Positions 52,634 through 62,270 of a stretch of DNA of 64,000 nucleotides are shown here, in pieces (the first letter of the stretch is position 1; each line of letters opens with the position of its first letter). This stretch comes from Butyrivibrio sp. AE3004 (GTDB taxonomy: Bacteria; Bacillota; Clostridia; Lachnospirales; Lachnospiraceae), in contig NZ_JNLQ01000002.1 of the NCBI RefSeq assembly GCF_000703165.1, positions 1,984,001-2,048,000 of the forward strand. The letters are read 5' to 3'. Both the position numbers and the translations under genes were made by a program. Below the pieces are notes generated by a model. It was not told where the DNA came from and ran no database searches. It saw nothing but the letters and a program-made list of their open reading frames with translations.

Positions 52634-54235
52634 TCACAGCTTAAACAAGGTTCCGATAATTCCTCTTCCGAGGCTGGCACCAAGATTTCCACCAATAGTT
52701 TTGCCGAATTTCCCAAAGCCCATTCCTGCTGCCTTACCTACCTCACGTCCGATACTTCCGCTGACACTTGATGCTACGGATTTTGCAGCACGCTTTTTGG
52801 CATTCTCAGCCTGCTTTAATTCTCTCTCTTCTCTTCTTGCCTCAGCCAGTGCCTCTTTTTCCTTTGCCTTTTCCTCTGCCGCAAGTTCCTTTAACCTTGC
52901 CTTCTCAGCTTCTGCCTCAGCCTTGGCTTTTGCTGCTTCCTCGGCATCCAGTACACCCTTTCTCTGAAGCATCTCATAGGCAGAATCAGAGTCAATTGCA
53001 TTTGCATATTTGCTGTAATAAAGACTTCCCTTAATGGCGTTTTCTCTTTCATAATCATCAATTCCGCCAATCTTACTCATAGGAGGAAGAATGAAAGCTC
53101 TGCGAACAATTCCGGGCGTACCCTTTTCATCAAGGAACGATACCACCGCTTCACCTGTTCCAAGCTCCATGATCGCATCATAGGTCTTAAATTCAGGATT
53201 TTCACGGAAAGAATCTGCTGCAGCTTTAACCGCTTTCTGATCGGCAGGTGTGTAGGCATGAAGCGCGTGCTGAATCTTGTTTCCAAGCTGCGCAAGAACT
53301 CCGTCAGGAATATCGCGGGGATTCTGAGTTACAAAATAAACTCCGACGCCTTTAGACCTGATAAGCTTTACAACCTGCTCAATCTTTTCAAGAAGCGCTT
53401 TTGATGCATTTTTGAATAAGAGATGCGCTTCATCAAAGAAGAATACCATCTTGGGTTTCTCCATATCTCCTACCTCGGGAAGCGTCTCAAAGAGCTCGGA
53501 GAGCATCCAAAGAAGAAATGTAGAATAAAGAACACCATTATTTATAAGGCTCTCGGAATCCAGGATATTTATCATTCCTCTTCCGTTTGTGTCAGTTGTA
53601 AACCAGTCATTAAGATTAAGCGCAGGCTCTCCGAAAAAGATCTCGCCTCCCTGCGTCTCAAGAGAAACAACGCTTCTTAAAATTGCGCTTATTGACTGCG
53701 GACTCATCTTGCCGTAGTCTTCAGCATAAACTTTATTATTATTCGAAATCTCATTCAGGAGCGCTTTCAGATCCTTGGTATCAAACAGAAACCAGCCGTT
53801 GTCATCCGCTATCTTAAATGCAATTGTAAGGATGTCACTTTGAAGATCATTTAATCCAAGAATACGTGAAAGAAGAATAGGCCCCATCTCAGAAACCGTG
53901 GTTCGAAGCTGAATGCCCTTCTCACCGAAAAGATCCCAGAAGGTTACAGGATACTTCTTATATTCATAGCCTGTCCCTTCCAGTGAAAAGCGCTCAATCC
54001 TCTCTTCCATTCCTGAGCCTTCCTTGATCATTCCCGCAAGATCGCCTTTTACGTCTGCAAGAAATACCGGTACTCCCATATCCGAGAAGGATTCCGTAAG
54101 AACCTTTAATGTAACTGTTTTACCGGACCCGGTTGCTCCTGCAATCAGTCCGTGTCTGTTCGCCATCTTAGGTAAAAGACATAGTTCGTCCCCATTATCT
54201 GCCCTGGCAATGTACACTTTACCATCTTTAACCAT
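52634..54235 (-). CDS. HerA-like (DUF853) P-loop ATPase
   Basis: 533 residues. Walker A is LIAGATGSGKTVTLKVL and Walker B is PKMVFFFDEAHLLFKNA, with the DUF853 core (LADVKGDLAGM, FVTQNPRDIPDGVLAQLGNK) between and after. A Lys/Glu/Ala-rich coiled coil covers about residues 435-490, and a Gly-rich tail (GFGKFGKTIGGNLGASLG) ends the protein. It resembles bacterial HerA/YjgR hexameric DNA-translocating ATPases; the DNA or protein substrate is unknown. GAGGAGG lies eight bases before the ATG at 54235; a GTG two codons earlier would be too close. Confidence 0.92.
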   Translation of the reverse strand: MVKDGKVYIARADNGDELCLLPKMANRHGLIAGATGSGKTVTLKVLTESFSDMGVPVFLADVKGDLAGMIKEGSGMEERIERFSLEGTGYEYKKYPVTFWDLFGEKGIQLRTTVSEMGPILLSRILGLNDLQSDILTIAFKIADDNGWFLFDTKDLKALLNEISNNNKVYAEDYGKMSPQSISAILRSVVSLETQGGEIFFGEPALNLNDWFTTDTNGRGMINILDSESLINNGVLYSTFLLWMLSELFETLPEVGDMEKPKMVFFFDEAHLLFKNASKALLEKIEQVVKLIRSKGVGVYFVTQNPRDIPDGVLAQLGNKIQHALHAYTPADQKAVKAAADSFRENPEFKTYDAIMELGTGEAVVSFLDEKGTPGIVRRAFILPPMSKIGGIDDYERENAIKGSLYYSKYANAIDSDSAYEMLQRKGVLDAEEAAKAKAEAEAEKARLKELAAEEKAKEKEALAEARREERELKQAENAKKRAAKSVASSVSGSIGREVGKAAGMGFGKFGKTIGGNLGASLGRGIIGTLFKL

Positions 54236-54410
54236 TCTCACATCCTCCTCATCTATAAGAGTTTATTTCTGACTAAAAAAAATCATATATTACAAACAAA
54301 AATCTATTACTATTTTAACGATAAATCAGTAGCAAAACAATAAAGTATGAAATTTATAATATTCTTTTTATAAATGAGAATACTGGCAAAAACATGGTAA
54401 AACAGTATGA

Positions 54411-55901
54411 TCAATACATATCATTGCTGAAAATAAGATAAGAATTATCATGTAGTATGACATGTCCTGTCAGTACCCCCGCATAGTCATCCCATAAATC
54501 CTTATCAATTATCAAAATGGAATCAGGGTCACTTAAGAAATTATCAACCGTTCCGTCTACCGGAATCACATCAAGATACATCTCAGCAGGTGCAACATAT
54601 TCAGGCTCCCAATGGTCCGATACCTTTTTGTTTATTCTGAAATCGGAAATAAGGTACGCATTCTTACCAGCGTATGCATCTCCATACATAGCTGCAAATT
54701 CCTGAACGTCTTCCACAAATTCATCTACAGGATGTCCGCCCGTTCCCGCAAGGTTTACAGCCTTAACGATTGGGGTTATAAAAAACAGGCAAAGCGCAGC
54801 TGCTGCTACAGTAACCACCGCGTTTACAAGCACTTTCCTCTTTTTTGCATTATCTACACAGAATGCAAAAAGATTGGATGTGAGAATACACATTGCAAGC
54901 TGTGATGTGTAGGTATACCAGGTGAGGTAACTTTGTGTCAAAGCAAAAAAGGTTACCGGTACCACAGCCCATATTATGAAGAGATAATTATCACTGAAAA
55001 ACTCTTTGATAAGATTCTTCTTTTCCGCATTTTGTCTGTCACTGGTAACGGCAAAAATAATTGCTGCCACAAGAAGTACCGCAAAAATAATTACTGTTTG
55101 TGAGGAAAGAAAATCAGTTATGGGGAGAAGATATTCCTGGTCCTTAGACGATACTCTGTCTACTACCTCTCCCACAAAGAGCGCATTTAAAAGTTCAAAG
55201 CCATCAAATGCAAATCTTTTTATCATCCACAACACAGGAATAACTGCTGCAAGAACTGCGGATAAAGCAACTCTTTTAACAGACAGGAATGCTTTTCTGA
55301 TTTTAGGAATATAAAGCAGACCTATTATAAAAATGAGTGCGGCATGCGGTCCCTTACACATAAATGCAAGTCCGAGGAACAGTGCATAGACATACATTAA
55401 ATCATACCTCTCTGCCATCATGTACAGAGAAAGCATCGCTGCGGTAAAGAACAGATTGTACATAGCATCCATTTCAGCTGCTCTGTACATATGGAATGTA
55501 AAGAAAGATGCGCTTGCTCCAAATAAAGCCGGGAAAACCGCTGCTGAAAAAGCACCTTTATTTTTATAAAGGAACAATGAGATCAAAACACAGGTAAGGA
55601 TTCCTGATAGTGCCGACGGAAATCTTGCTGCAAAGGCACTCACTCCGAAGGTCTTAAAAGACAGCACCATGGCGTCAAGACAGATGGGCGGCTTGGAATT
55701 AAAGTAATCAGCCGCATATCGATATGTATTAATTATCCAGTTTCCCTGCTTAAACATCTCATATGCATTGGTCGCATGATATGCTTCATCTGTCTGTATC
55801 AGATATCCCTTCCCCAGATTATGAAAAATCATATACCCATCAACCAGGATGAATATAATCATCAAAGAAAACAAGACAACATTTTTAAAACCTTTTTTCA
55901 T
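54411..55901 (-). CDS. ArnT/GT39-type glycosyltransferase
   Basis: 496 residues with about 11-12 transmembrane segments. The first external loop carries the GT-C acidic motif (GYLIQTDEAYHATNAYEMFK), followed by YAADYFNSKPPICLDAMVLS, as in ArnT, Pmt and related PMT_2 proteins. The C-terminal portion (from about residue 385) is a small external domain. It probably transfers a sugar from a polyprenyl-phosphate donor to a cell-surface acceptor. AGGGGAT lies just before the ATG at 55901, which supports that start. The promoter was not identified. Confidence 0.85.
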   Translation of the reverse strand: MKKGFKNVVLFSLMIIFILVDGYMIFHNLGKGYLIQTDEAYHATNAYEMFKQGNWIINTYRYAADYFNSKPPICLDAMVLSFKTFGVSAFAARFPSALSGILTCVLISLFLYKNKGAFSAAVFPALFGASASFFTFHMYRAAEMDAMYNLFFTAAMLSLYMMAERYDLMYVYALFLGLAFMCKGPHAALIFIIGLLYIPKIRKAFLSVKRVALSAVLAAVIPVLWMIKRFAFDGFELLNALFVGEVVDRVSSKDQEYLLPITDFLSSQTVIIFAVLLVAAIIFAVTSDRQNAEKKNLIKEFFSDNYLFIIWAVVPVTFFALTQSYLTWYTYTSQLAMCILTSNLFAFCVDNAKKRKVLVNAVVTVAAAALCLFFITPIVKAVNLAGTGGHPVDEFVEDVQEFAAMYGDAYAGKNAYLISDFRINKKVSDHWEPEYVAPAEMYLDVIPVDGTVDNFLSDPDSILIIDKDLWDDYAGVLTGHVILHDNSYLIFSNDMY

Positions 55902-56041
55902 ACAATCCCCTAAATAATTCCCAAAAACTTTTTTTAGTTGTAAAAACAACAAATCACAACAATTATACATCCACAATCCCCATAGTACAATATATTGTGG
56001 TTACACGCTTATGTGTCATTTTTACTGCAAAAAACAGAAAA

Positions 56042-56067
56042 ACCGGTAGTCTGTGATGACTACCGGT
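56042..56067 (-). terminator. Terminator of the HU gene
   Basis: ACCGGTAGTC and GACTACCGGT form a perfect ten-bp stem with a six-base loop, followed on the minus strand by a T-run. It starts 17 bases after the HU stop. Confidence 0.9.
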
Positions 56068-56083
56068 CCTTCAAAATGTTTAA

Positions 56084-56362
56084 TTATTTCTTATTAACAA
56101 GATCTTTAAGAGCCTTACCAGCCTTGAACTTAGGAGCTACAGAAGCAGGGATCTTGATGCTTTCGCCTGTCTGAGGGTTCTTACCTGTTCTAGCTGCTCT
56201 CTTTGTTGTCTCGAATGTACCAAAGCCAACAAGCTGAACTTTATCCTTCTTCTTAAGCTGCTTTGAAACAACATCAACAAAAGCCTTAACAGCCTTCTCA
56301 GAATCCTTCTTTGAAAGGCCGGTCTCCTTTGCGATTGCTTCTACTAATTCTGTCTTGTTCAT
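56084..56362 (-). CDS. hup: HU-type nucleoid-associated protein
   Basis: 92 residues, the usual HU length. Sequence landmarks are MNKTELVEAIAKETGLSKKD, KKKDKVQLVGFGTFETTKRA (the core of the dimer) and the DNA-binding arm ARTGKNPQTGESIKIPASVA. It bends and packs DNA non-specifically. A strong GGAGG site lies eight bases before the ATG at 56362. It is monocistronic, with its own terminator and a candidate promoter upstream. Confidence 0.97.
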   Translation of the reverse strand: MNKTELVEAIAKETGLSKKDSEKAVKAFVDVVSKQLKKKDKVQLVGFGTFETTKRAARTGKNPQTGESIKIPASVAPKFKAGKALKDLVNKK

Positions 56363-56404
56363 AATGTTTTCCTCCAAATATAAGAAAATTTGACTACATT
56401 GACT

Positions 56405-56433
56405 ATACTAGCACCCGAAAAGCCATAAAACAA
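56405..56433 (-). promoter_or_regulatory. Candidate promoter for the HU gene
   Basis: On the minus strand a TTGTTT (-35) and TAGTAT (-10) lie 17 bases apart, with TGC before the -10 (extended -10 pattern). They are about 50 bases before the ATG. The match is moderate. Confidence 0.4.
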
Positions 56434-56553
56434 GCCTTTTCCGAGAAAAAACGTCTGATTTTTCACTATTTATGCGCTTTTTGGTGAAAGTAGTCAAAAA
56501 ATTCCAAGTATTCTTGTGAAAAACAGATATTGAAACTTATATTAATTCTAGAT

Positions 56554-57975
56554 TTACTCCTTACCACTCCAACAATAAGTGCAAAGCTTACAGGGTTCTA
56601 TAGGAATAGCTTCAACCATGTCATCAAGTCTGTGATAATGAAGTGATGTGAAATTGAGTTCCTTTCTGATTTCTTCAAGCATAGCATCGTACTGAGGAGA
56701 ATCGGGATCTGTATATTTTCTTACAGTTTCTTCACCGGGCTTTGGATAACCTTCAAGTTTCTCGATAACTCTTCTTGTGATAAGCTCCATTTCAGAGTTC
56801 GATCTTGAGAAGTTGAGATATTTACAGCCGTAGATAAGAGGCGGGCATGCAGGTCTTATGTGAACTTCTTTTGCACCGCTCTTATATAAAAATTCTGTGG
56901 TTTCCCTAAGCTGTGTTCCTCGTACAATAGAGTCATCAATAAGAAGAAGGCTCTTATTATTTATAAGCTTGTTTACCGGAATCAGCTTCATCTTGGCAAT
57001 AAGATCACGTCTTGACTGAATTGTAGGCATAAAGGATCTTGGCCAGGTTGGTGTATATTTTACAAAAGGTCTTGAATATGGTATTCCCGATGCATTTGAG
57101 TAACCGATTGCATGTGCCACACCTGAATCCGGTACGCCTGCTACAATATCGGGATGCAGGCCCCTTTGCATGTCACGCTGTGCAAGCTTTTTACCACAGC
57201 CATATCTGATATCTTCAACACTAAGTCCTTCATAGGTTGATGCAGGGAATCCGTAATATATCCACAGGAACGTACAGATTCGCATTTCATCAAAGGCAGG
57301 AGCAACTATCTCAACACTCTCCGGTGTTATATATGCTATCTCTCCGGGTCCCAGTTCTCTGTAAGGATCATAGCCCAGGTTTAAATATGAAAAGCTCTCG
57401 AAGCAGACACAATATCCATCATCCTTGTGGCCTATCTCCACAGGAGTCCTTCCGAATCTGTCTCTCGCAGCATAGATGCCTTCTGTAGTCATGAGGAGCA
57501 GAGTTAAGGATCCCTTTATAATCTCCTGTGCATATCTGATTCCCTCGACAATCGTAACCTTCTGATTGATTATCGATGCTACAAGCTCTGTCGGATTAAT
57601 GTCTCCACCGCTCATCTCAAGGAAGTGGGATCTGTTATCAGCAAAAAGCTTATTTGTTATCTCCTCAATATTGTTGATCTTGCCAACAGTTGTGATCGCA
57701 TATGTGCCGTGGTGTGATCTTACAATAAGTGGCTGAGGCTCGAAATCCGAAATACAACCTATCCCGAGATTTCCCTCCATTCTTAACATATCTTCTTCAA
57801 ATTTTGGTCTGAAATATGATCTCTCGATATTGTGTATAGCACGATCAAAACCTCTTTTTCTGTCATACACTGCGAGACCGGCACGACGTGTGCCAAGATG
57901 AGAATGATAATCTGTTCCGTAGAAAAGATCAAAAACTGCGCTTTCACGCGAAGCAACACCAAAAAAACCGCCCAT
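56554..57975 (-). CDS. Amidophosphoribosyltransferase-like protein lacking the N-terminal catalytic cysteine
   Basis: 473 residues of the PurF fold: an Ntn-type glutaminase domain (about 1-235) and a phosphoribosyltransferase domain (from about 245) with the PRPP loop KSLLLIDDSIVRGTQLRET and DIVAGVPDSGVAHAIGYSNA. The protein starts MGGFFGVASRE; true PurF has Cys right after the initiator Met (C-G-x-x-G). GGAGGT precedes this ATG with good spacing, so a mis-set start is unlikely. The family's Q-H-R-G-x-E-S-A-G is read as LGTRRAG. Several C-terminal cysteines remain (PCKLCTYCW). It may use free ammonia or do another reaction. Confidence 0.85.
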   Translation of the reverse strand: MGGFFGVASRESAVFDLFYGTDYHSHLGTRRAGLAVYDRKRGFDRAIHNIERSYFRPKFEEDMLRMEGNLGIGCISDFEPQPLIVRSHHGTYAITTVGKINNIEEITNKLFADNRSHFLEMSGGDINPTELVASIINQKVTIVEGIRYAQEIIKGSLTLLLMTTEGIYAARDRFGRTPVEIGHKDDGYCVCFESFSYLNLGYDPYRELGPGEIAYITPESVEIVAPAFDEMRICTFLWIYYGFPASTYEGLSVEDIRYGCGKKLAQRDMQRGLHPDIVAGVPDSGVAHAIGYSNASGIPYSRPFVKYTPTWPRSFMPTIQSRRDLIAKMKLIPVNKLINNKSLLLIDDSIVRGTQLRETTEFLYKSGAKEVHIRPACPPLIYGCKYLNFSRSNSEMELITRRVIEKLEGYPKPGEETVRKYTDPDSPQYDAMLEEIRKELNFTSLHYHRLDDMVEAIPIEPCKLCTYCWSGKE

Positions 57976-58054
57976 GAAAACCTCCGGATAAATGATTGTC
58001 CTATTAACATTACGGAAAACATCATATCACAAAGATTGGCGAATGTGTAAAAAA

Positions 58055-58092
58055 ACTCCTGACATCGGAAACTTAATTCCATTGTCAGGAGT
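58055..58092 (-). terminator. Terminator of glgC-glgD
   Basis: ACTCCTGACA and TGTCAGGAGT form a perfect ten-bp stem with an 18-base loop, followed on the minus strand by a T-run. It starts nine bases after the glgD stop. Confidence 0.85.
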
Positions 58093-58100
58093 CTTGTTTT

Positions 58101-59219
58101 TTATAAAATGTCGTTTCGTCTTACGTATGCAGGTGTGGAGGATGTGGATACTACCTTCTTCACATTCTTGATATCTGCCCACTTGTCGACAACAGCGTTT
58201 TCAACATATACGCCATCAGCAATATCGGAGTATGCAAGAATAATAGAATTCTTGATCACTGCTCCCTTACCTATGTGAACATTACGTCCGATGATCGAGT
58301 TCTCTACAGTACCTTCAATAAGGCAGGCATTTGAAACCAGTGAATTGGTTACCTTAGAGCCACTGAAGTACTTGGAAGGACAAGCATCTGTTGTTCTGGT
58401 ATAAAACGGCCAGTCAGTCTTAAAGAAGTCCATTGCCACAGGATACTGAAGGAGCTCCATGTTTGCCTTGTAATAATCATCAAGGCTTGTGATTGCTGCA
58501 AAATATCCTTTGTGCTGATATCCTCTTACATCCAGATCATTGCAGTGAAGAGCTATGATATCCGCAAGTGAATAAGCCGATGACTCTCTCTTAGCTTTGT
58601 TTATCAGGTAAACAAACATCTCCTTGGACATAACATAGGTGTCCATGCTGATGTTCTTATCCTTTGCAGTTCCCATATTGCGCTCAATGCTCTGAACGCC
58701 CTTCTGCTTATTAAGAGTGATGCAATTGCAACCTCTGAAGTATTCCTTAGCATTATCTACCTTGTGGTAGAGAACAGTAATATCTGTGCCCGACTCGATA
58801 TGTGTATCGATAAGCTCCTGATAATTCTGTTTATATACCATATAGCTTGGAGCAATAACAACATAGTCCTGAGGCATACGCTCTATCTGCTCGATATTCT
58901 CAAGATAAGCACTGATATCTGTATTATAGATTGAGCTTGCGCCGTTGTTCTGTGTGAACATCAGCTGAATCTTGCCTCGTTTTGAGTTGATGTTGTAATG
59001 ACGTCCCGATCTGATATGCTCTACTATGGAGCGGGGTCTGCTGTTCAAATATACATGGATTCTGTCAAATCCGCTGTTAGACATATTTGAAATCGGGAAA
59101 TCGATTACACGAAAACGTCCGAGGAAAGCAAAAGCTCCGATAGGTCTGTAATCGTGAAGTCCTTCTACCCTGATATAGTTTGCGGCGGAGTTGATCACAC
59201 CAAATGCTTTACCTGCCAT
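58101..59219 (-). CDS. glgD: GlgD, regulatory subunit of ADP-glucose pyrophosphorylase
   Basis: 372 residues, homologous to GlgC along its length, with a Rossmann-like N-terminal domain and a left-handed beta-helix C-terminus (GRNVHIGKGAVIKNSIILAY). The N-terminal nucleotide-binding Gly-rich loop of GlgC is replaced (GVINSAANYIRVEGLHDYRP), so it probably lacks catalytic activity and regulates GlgC, as in Firmicutes where GlgC-GlgD are heteromers. The ATG overlaps the glgC stop (TAATG), so translation is coupled. The operon is closed by a strong terminator. Confidence 0.93.
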   Translation of the reverse strand: MAGKAFGVINSAANYIRVEGLHDYRPIGAFAFLGRFRVIDFPISNMSNSGFDRIHVYLNSRPRSIVEHIRSGRHYNINSKRGKIQLMFTQNNGASSIYNTDISAYLENIEQIERMPQDYVVIAPSYMVYKQNYQELIDTHIESGTDITVLYHKVDNAKEYFRGCNCITLNKQKGVQSIERNMGTAKDKNISMDTYVMSKEMFVYLINKAKRESSAYSLADIIALHCNDLDVRGYQHKGYFAAITSLDDYYKANMELLQYPVAMDFFKTDWPFYTRTTDACPSKYFSGSKVTNSLVSNACLIEGTVENSIIGRNVHIGKGAVIKNSIILAYSDIADGVYVENAVVDKWADIKNVKKVVSTSSTPAYVRRNDIL

Positions 59220-60361
59220 TATTTCTCCTCCCCCTTAACATTTTTGGAAACAAGTAAAATCTCTTCACTGTTCTTATCACCAACCTTGGCATTTTTGCCA
59301 ATACGAACATTATCGGCAACAAGCGCTCTTGTCACTGTTGCGCCTTCCAGAACAGTTGCACCGGGCATAAGAACGGAATCAATTACCTTTGCACCGGGAG
59401 CAATCTTAACACTTGAAAAGATAACGGAATTTTTAACCTCTCCGCCAATTGCCGCACCCTGATTGATATATGCTCTGTCAATCTTTGCAGACTCTGCAAT
59501 ATAAGCAGGTGTCATACCTGTATCCTCTGAATAAATCTTCCATGAGGTATCGTCGAGATCAAGCTCTGTCTTGTTCTCCAGAAGGTCCATATTAGCCTCC
59601 CAAAGAGAATCGATTGTTCCTACATCCTTCCAGTAGCCTGAGAACTCATAAGCATAAAGAGCCCTACCTTCATTAAGCATAACCGGGATAAAATCCTTAC
59701 CAAAGTCATGACTTGAATCAGGATTCTTCATATCCTCGATAAGCATCTTACGCATAGTCTTCCAGTTAAAGATATAGATACCCATTGATGCAAGATTACT
59801 CTTCGGCTTTGCCGGTTTTTCTTCAAATTCGACAATGCGCTTGTCCTTATCAGTATTCATGATACCGAAACGACTTGCCTCCTTAATAGGCACGCCTCTT
59901 ACGGCAATTGTAGCATCAGCTTTGTTTGCCTTATGGAAATCGAGCATCTTGTCATAATTCATTTTGTAAATGTGATCTCCGGAAAGAACAAGCAAATACT
60001 CCGGATCATAAGCATCGATGAAATCGATATTCTGAGAAATAGCATCCGCTGTTCCACGATAGACATCAAGTCCTGAATCAGCCTTTTCTCTAGGTGTAAG
60101 AACAAATACGCCACTGTCCTTGGTATCAAGTCCCCAGCGTCCGCCGGCTGCAACATAGCTGTTCAGAAGAACTGATTCATACTGTGTAAGAACTCCTACT
60201 ATATCTATTCCGCTGTTAGCGCAATTGCTAAGCGGGAAGTCGATTATACGATATTTTCCGCCATATGCCACTGCAGGTTTTGCAACCTTATTTGTGAGCT
60301 CATGAAGACGGCTTCCCCTGCCTCCGGCAAGGATCATAGCCAACATATTAGTTTGAGCCAT
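59219..60361 (-). CDS. glgC: ADP-glucose pyrophosphorylase catalytic subunit
   Basis: 380 residues. It makes ADP-glucose from ATP and glucose-1-phosphate for glycogen synthesis. The nucleotide-binding motif is [15 protein letters not shown], the substrate motif [12 protein letters not shown], the catalytic/metal segment [12 protein letters not shown], and the glucose-1-P region [20 protein letters not shown]. The C-terminal beta-helix has the hexapeptide pattern. GGGGGAA lies eight bases before the ATG. A good promoter is at 60400-60428. The other glycogen genes are not in the window. Confidence 0.97.
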   Translation of the reverse strand: MAQTNMLAMILAGGRGSRLHELTNKVAKPAVAYGGKYRIIDFPLSNCANSGIDIVGVLTQYESVLLNSYVAAGGRWGLDTKDSGVFVLTPREKADSGLDVYRGTADAISQNIDFIDAYDPEYLLVLSGDHIYKMNYDKMLDFHKANKADATIAVRGVPIKEASRFGIMNTDKDKRIVEFEEKPAKPKSNLASMGIYIFNWKTMRKMLIEDMKNPDSSHDFGKDFIPVMLNEGRALYAYEFSGYWKDVGTIDSLWEANMDLLENKTELDLDDTSWKIYSEDTGMTPAYIAESAKIDRAYINQGAAIGGEVKNSVIFSSVKIAPGAKVIDSVLMPGATVLEGATVTRALVADNVRIGKNAKVGDKNSEEILLVSKNVKGEEK

Positions 60362-60399
60362 ATCATTTCCCCCTGTATTTATTAAATATTTATAATCAC

Positions 60400-60428
60400 A
60401 TTCTAAGCGTTTTGCACAATATTTTCAA
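60400..60428 (-). promoter_or_regulatory. Promoter for glgC-glgD
   Basis: On the minus strand TTGAAA (-35) and TAGAAT (-10) are separated by exactly 17 bases. They lie about 40 bases before the ATG of glgC. Confidence 0.6.
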
Positions 60429-60474
60429 TAAAAAAACATGCATTTAAGCACATTTTAAGCTAAAAGTTAAAAAA

Positions 60475-60515
60475 TACACATACTTCTGTTGCAAATTAAC
60501 AACAGAGTATGTGTA
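60475..60515 (-). terminator. Terminator of the sugar-binding lipoprotein gene
   Basis: TACACATACTTCTGTTG and CAACAGAGTATGTGTA form a 15-16 bp stem with one bulge, followed on the minus strand by a T-run. It begins five bases after the stop at 60520. Confidence 0.85.
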
Positions 60516-60519
60516 TTCA

Positions 60520-62205
60520 TTATTTGTAAAGTGAATTAATCTGCATCTGGAGTTCGGATATTATATCATCTATCCCCTCAAGTGCAAGATCCTCCTGCAT
60601 TGAGGAAACAATACTTTCAGCTGTTCCGTTGTACTTTCCGTAACTAATCTCTTGCATATAGTCATTGTATATCTGGTTGCATTTTTCAACCTTGGCCAAA
60701 ATCTCGGAATCATCCGGAACAAACTGACTATAGGGATAATCCGTTTTTTTCTTTTCATATATGGAATATATTTCATCTATAACATCCCAGTTAGTCTCTG
60801 CATCACGTATTTCAATAGAATCGTTTCTGCCCCACCAGAAATTTGTGGTGCCATTTATGTTATCACACTCAGGATCAAAGCCTTCAGGTTTTCCCCTTAG
60901 TCCTTCTTCATTGATGATATAGGATACTCCCTCTATTCCATAGCAGAGAAGCTTATAGCAGGCAACGTCATTTCGTAAAAGATCATATACCATAAGTGCT
61001 CTCTCCGGATTATCGGAAGCAGCCGAAACTGCCATGGCTCCATGCGTGATCGTGGTGGCAATAAGATTGTTATTTTCAATTCCAAACGGGAAAAAGCCGG
61101 ACTTCGCATCAGGATTGTCAATATAAAGCTGGTTTTCCTCATTATCCGAGCAGATATTTGCAAAGGTCTGAGTATGATGCTGCTCTGCTGCCACAATTCC
61201 TTTTCTGTATTCGGAGCGGTTATCATTTTCGGTGTTTGTCAGTACATTTGAAGGCCACACTCCCATTCTGTCCCATTTTTTCATAAGCTCCGCATATTCA
61301 ACGTAAGCATCGGTATCTTTCATGATAGGTGCATAAATTGTGTACGGATCATCAATGCTTCCGCCAAACATATTCGAATTGCACAGCCCATAGATTGGAA
61401 TAAAATCCGTGTGTGAACTAAGCCACCCATCCGTCATGGTTATGTACTGCGTGCCATCCGCATCCCAGGGCACCTTTAATTCCTTATGGTTATCTATTAC
61501 ATATTTAAAATAATCCGTCAGATCATCCCAGCTTTTTACACCATCCTTCAAGCCTGCTTCCTTTGCAAAATCCATTCTGTAGATAAATCCGTGGTTGGTC
61601 CACTGTGTATAATTGTCCTCCGGCATAAAGTATATCGTGTCGTTAAATTTACACATGTCCCAATGCTCGGGAATGACGGTTTCATAAGTTCTGGGGGCAT
61701 ACCGCCTTAACATGCTTTCCGTAAGCGGAAGAAAGCACCCCTTTTTAACATTCTGCCAGCCTTCAAGCCAGTCGGTGGATGTTCCCACAAGGTCAATGCT
61801 TCCGTCCATAAGCGCAAGCTTATTATTATAGTTTTCAAGAAAATTATCCCATTCGATAAATTCTATATTTAGCTCTGCATTAACCTTTTCATCAAGGATT
61901 TCATTTAACTCTGCGATGGTCTGATGAAGTCTCTCCTCTGCTTTTCCTTTTGGCTTATCTCCAATCGTAAGGTACGTGATCACCACATGATCCGTGGTAT
62001 CTATCCCTGATAAATCAAAGCCCTCATCCTCTTTTTCCTCCGAAAAATAATCTTCCGATAAGCTTTGCATTTCCTCGGATACAACAAATCCGCCTTCCCC
62101 TTTGTTTTTTTCCTCCGCTAACGCCGGATTTCCTTCGTTACCGCAGCCGATAAGGGAAGTTGACAATATTAAACTGAGCGTAAATGTAAGTACCTTTCTT
62201 ATCAT
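60520..62205 (-). CDS. Extracellular solute-binding lipoprotein (family 1 type)
   Basis: 561 residues. A lipoprotein signal ends in LIGC at about residue 21, followed by an acidic stretch. The binding protein has landmark segments YLTIGDKPKGKAEERLHQTI and NTDAYVEYAELMKKWDRMGV and fits large sugar ABC-importer SBPs (about 530-560 residues) of the kind that bind oligosaccharides in Lachnospiraceae. No permease or ATPase gene adjoins it, so it is an orphan here. The ATG at 62205 is set by a GAGGTG site; the frame from 62217 overlaps that site. It is followed by alpha-galactosidase upstream on the same strand, hinting at galactosides. Confidence 0.87.
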   Translation of the reverse strand: MIRKVLTFTLSLILSTSLIGCGNEGNPALAEEKNKGEGGFVVSEEMQSLSEDYFSEEKEDEGFDLSGIDTTDHVVITYLTIGDKPKGKAEERLHQTIAELNEILDEKVNAELNIEFIEWDNFLENYNNKLALMDGSIDLVGTSTDWLEGWQNVKKGCFLPLTESMLRRYAPRTYETVIPEHWDMCKFNDTIYFMPEDNYTQWTNHGFIYRMDFAKEAGLKDGVKSWDDLTDYFKYVIDNHKELKVPWDADGTQYITMTDGWLSSHTDFIPIYGLCNSNMFGGSIDDPYTIYAPIMKDTDAYVEYAELMKKWDRMGVWPSNVLTNTENDNRSEYRKGIVAAEQHHTQTFANICSDNEENQLYIDNPDAKSGFFPFGIENNNLIATTITHGAMAVSAASDNPERALMVYDLLRNDVACYKLLCYGIEGVSYIINEEGLRGKPEGFDPECDNINGTTNFWWGRNDSIEIRDAETNWDVIDEIYSIYEKKKTDYPYSQFVPDDSEILAKVEKCNQIYNDYMQEISYGKYNGTAESIVSSMQEDLALEGIDDIISELQMQINSLYK

Positions 62206-62270
62206 CAAACACCTCATCTGTAAATGCCGATTTTACCGGGAGTATTCCGGTCTATTGCCTTTTGGGGGAA

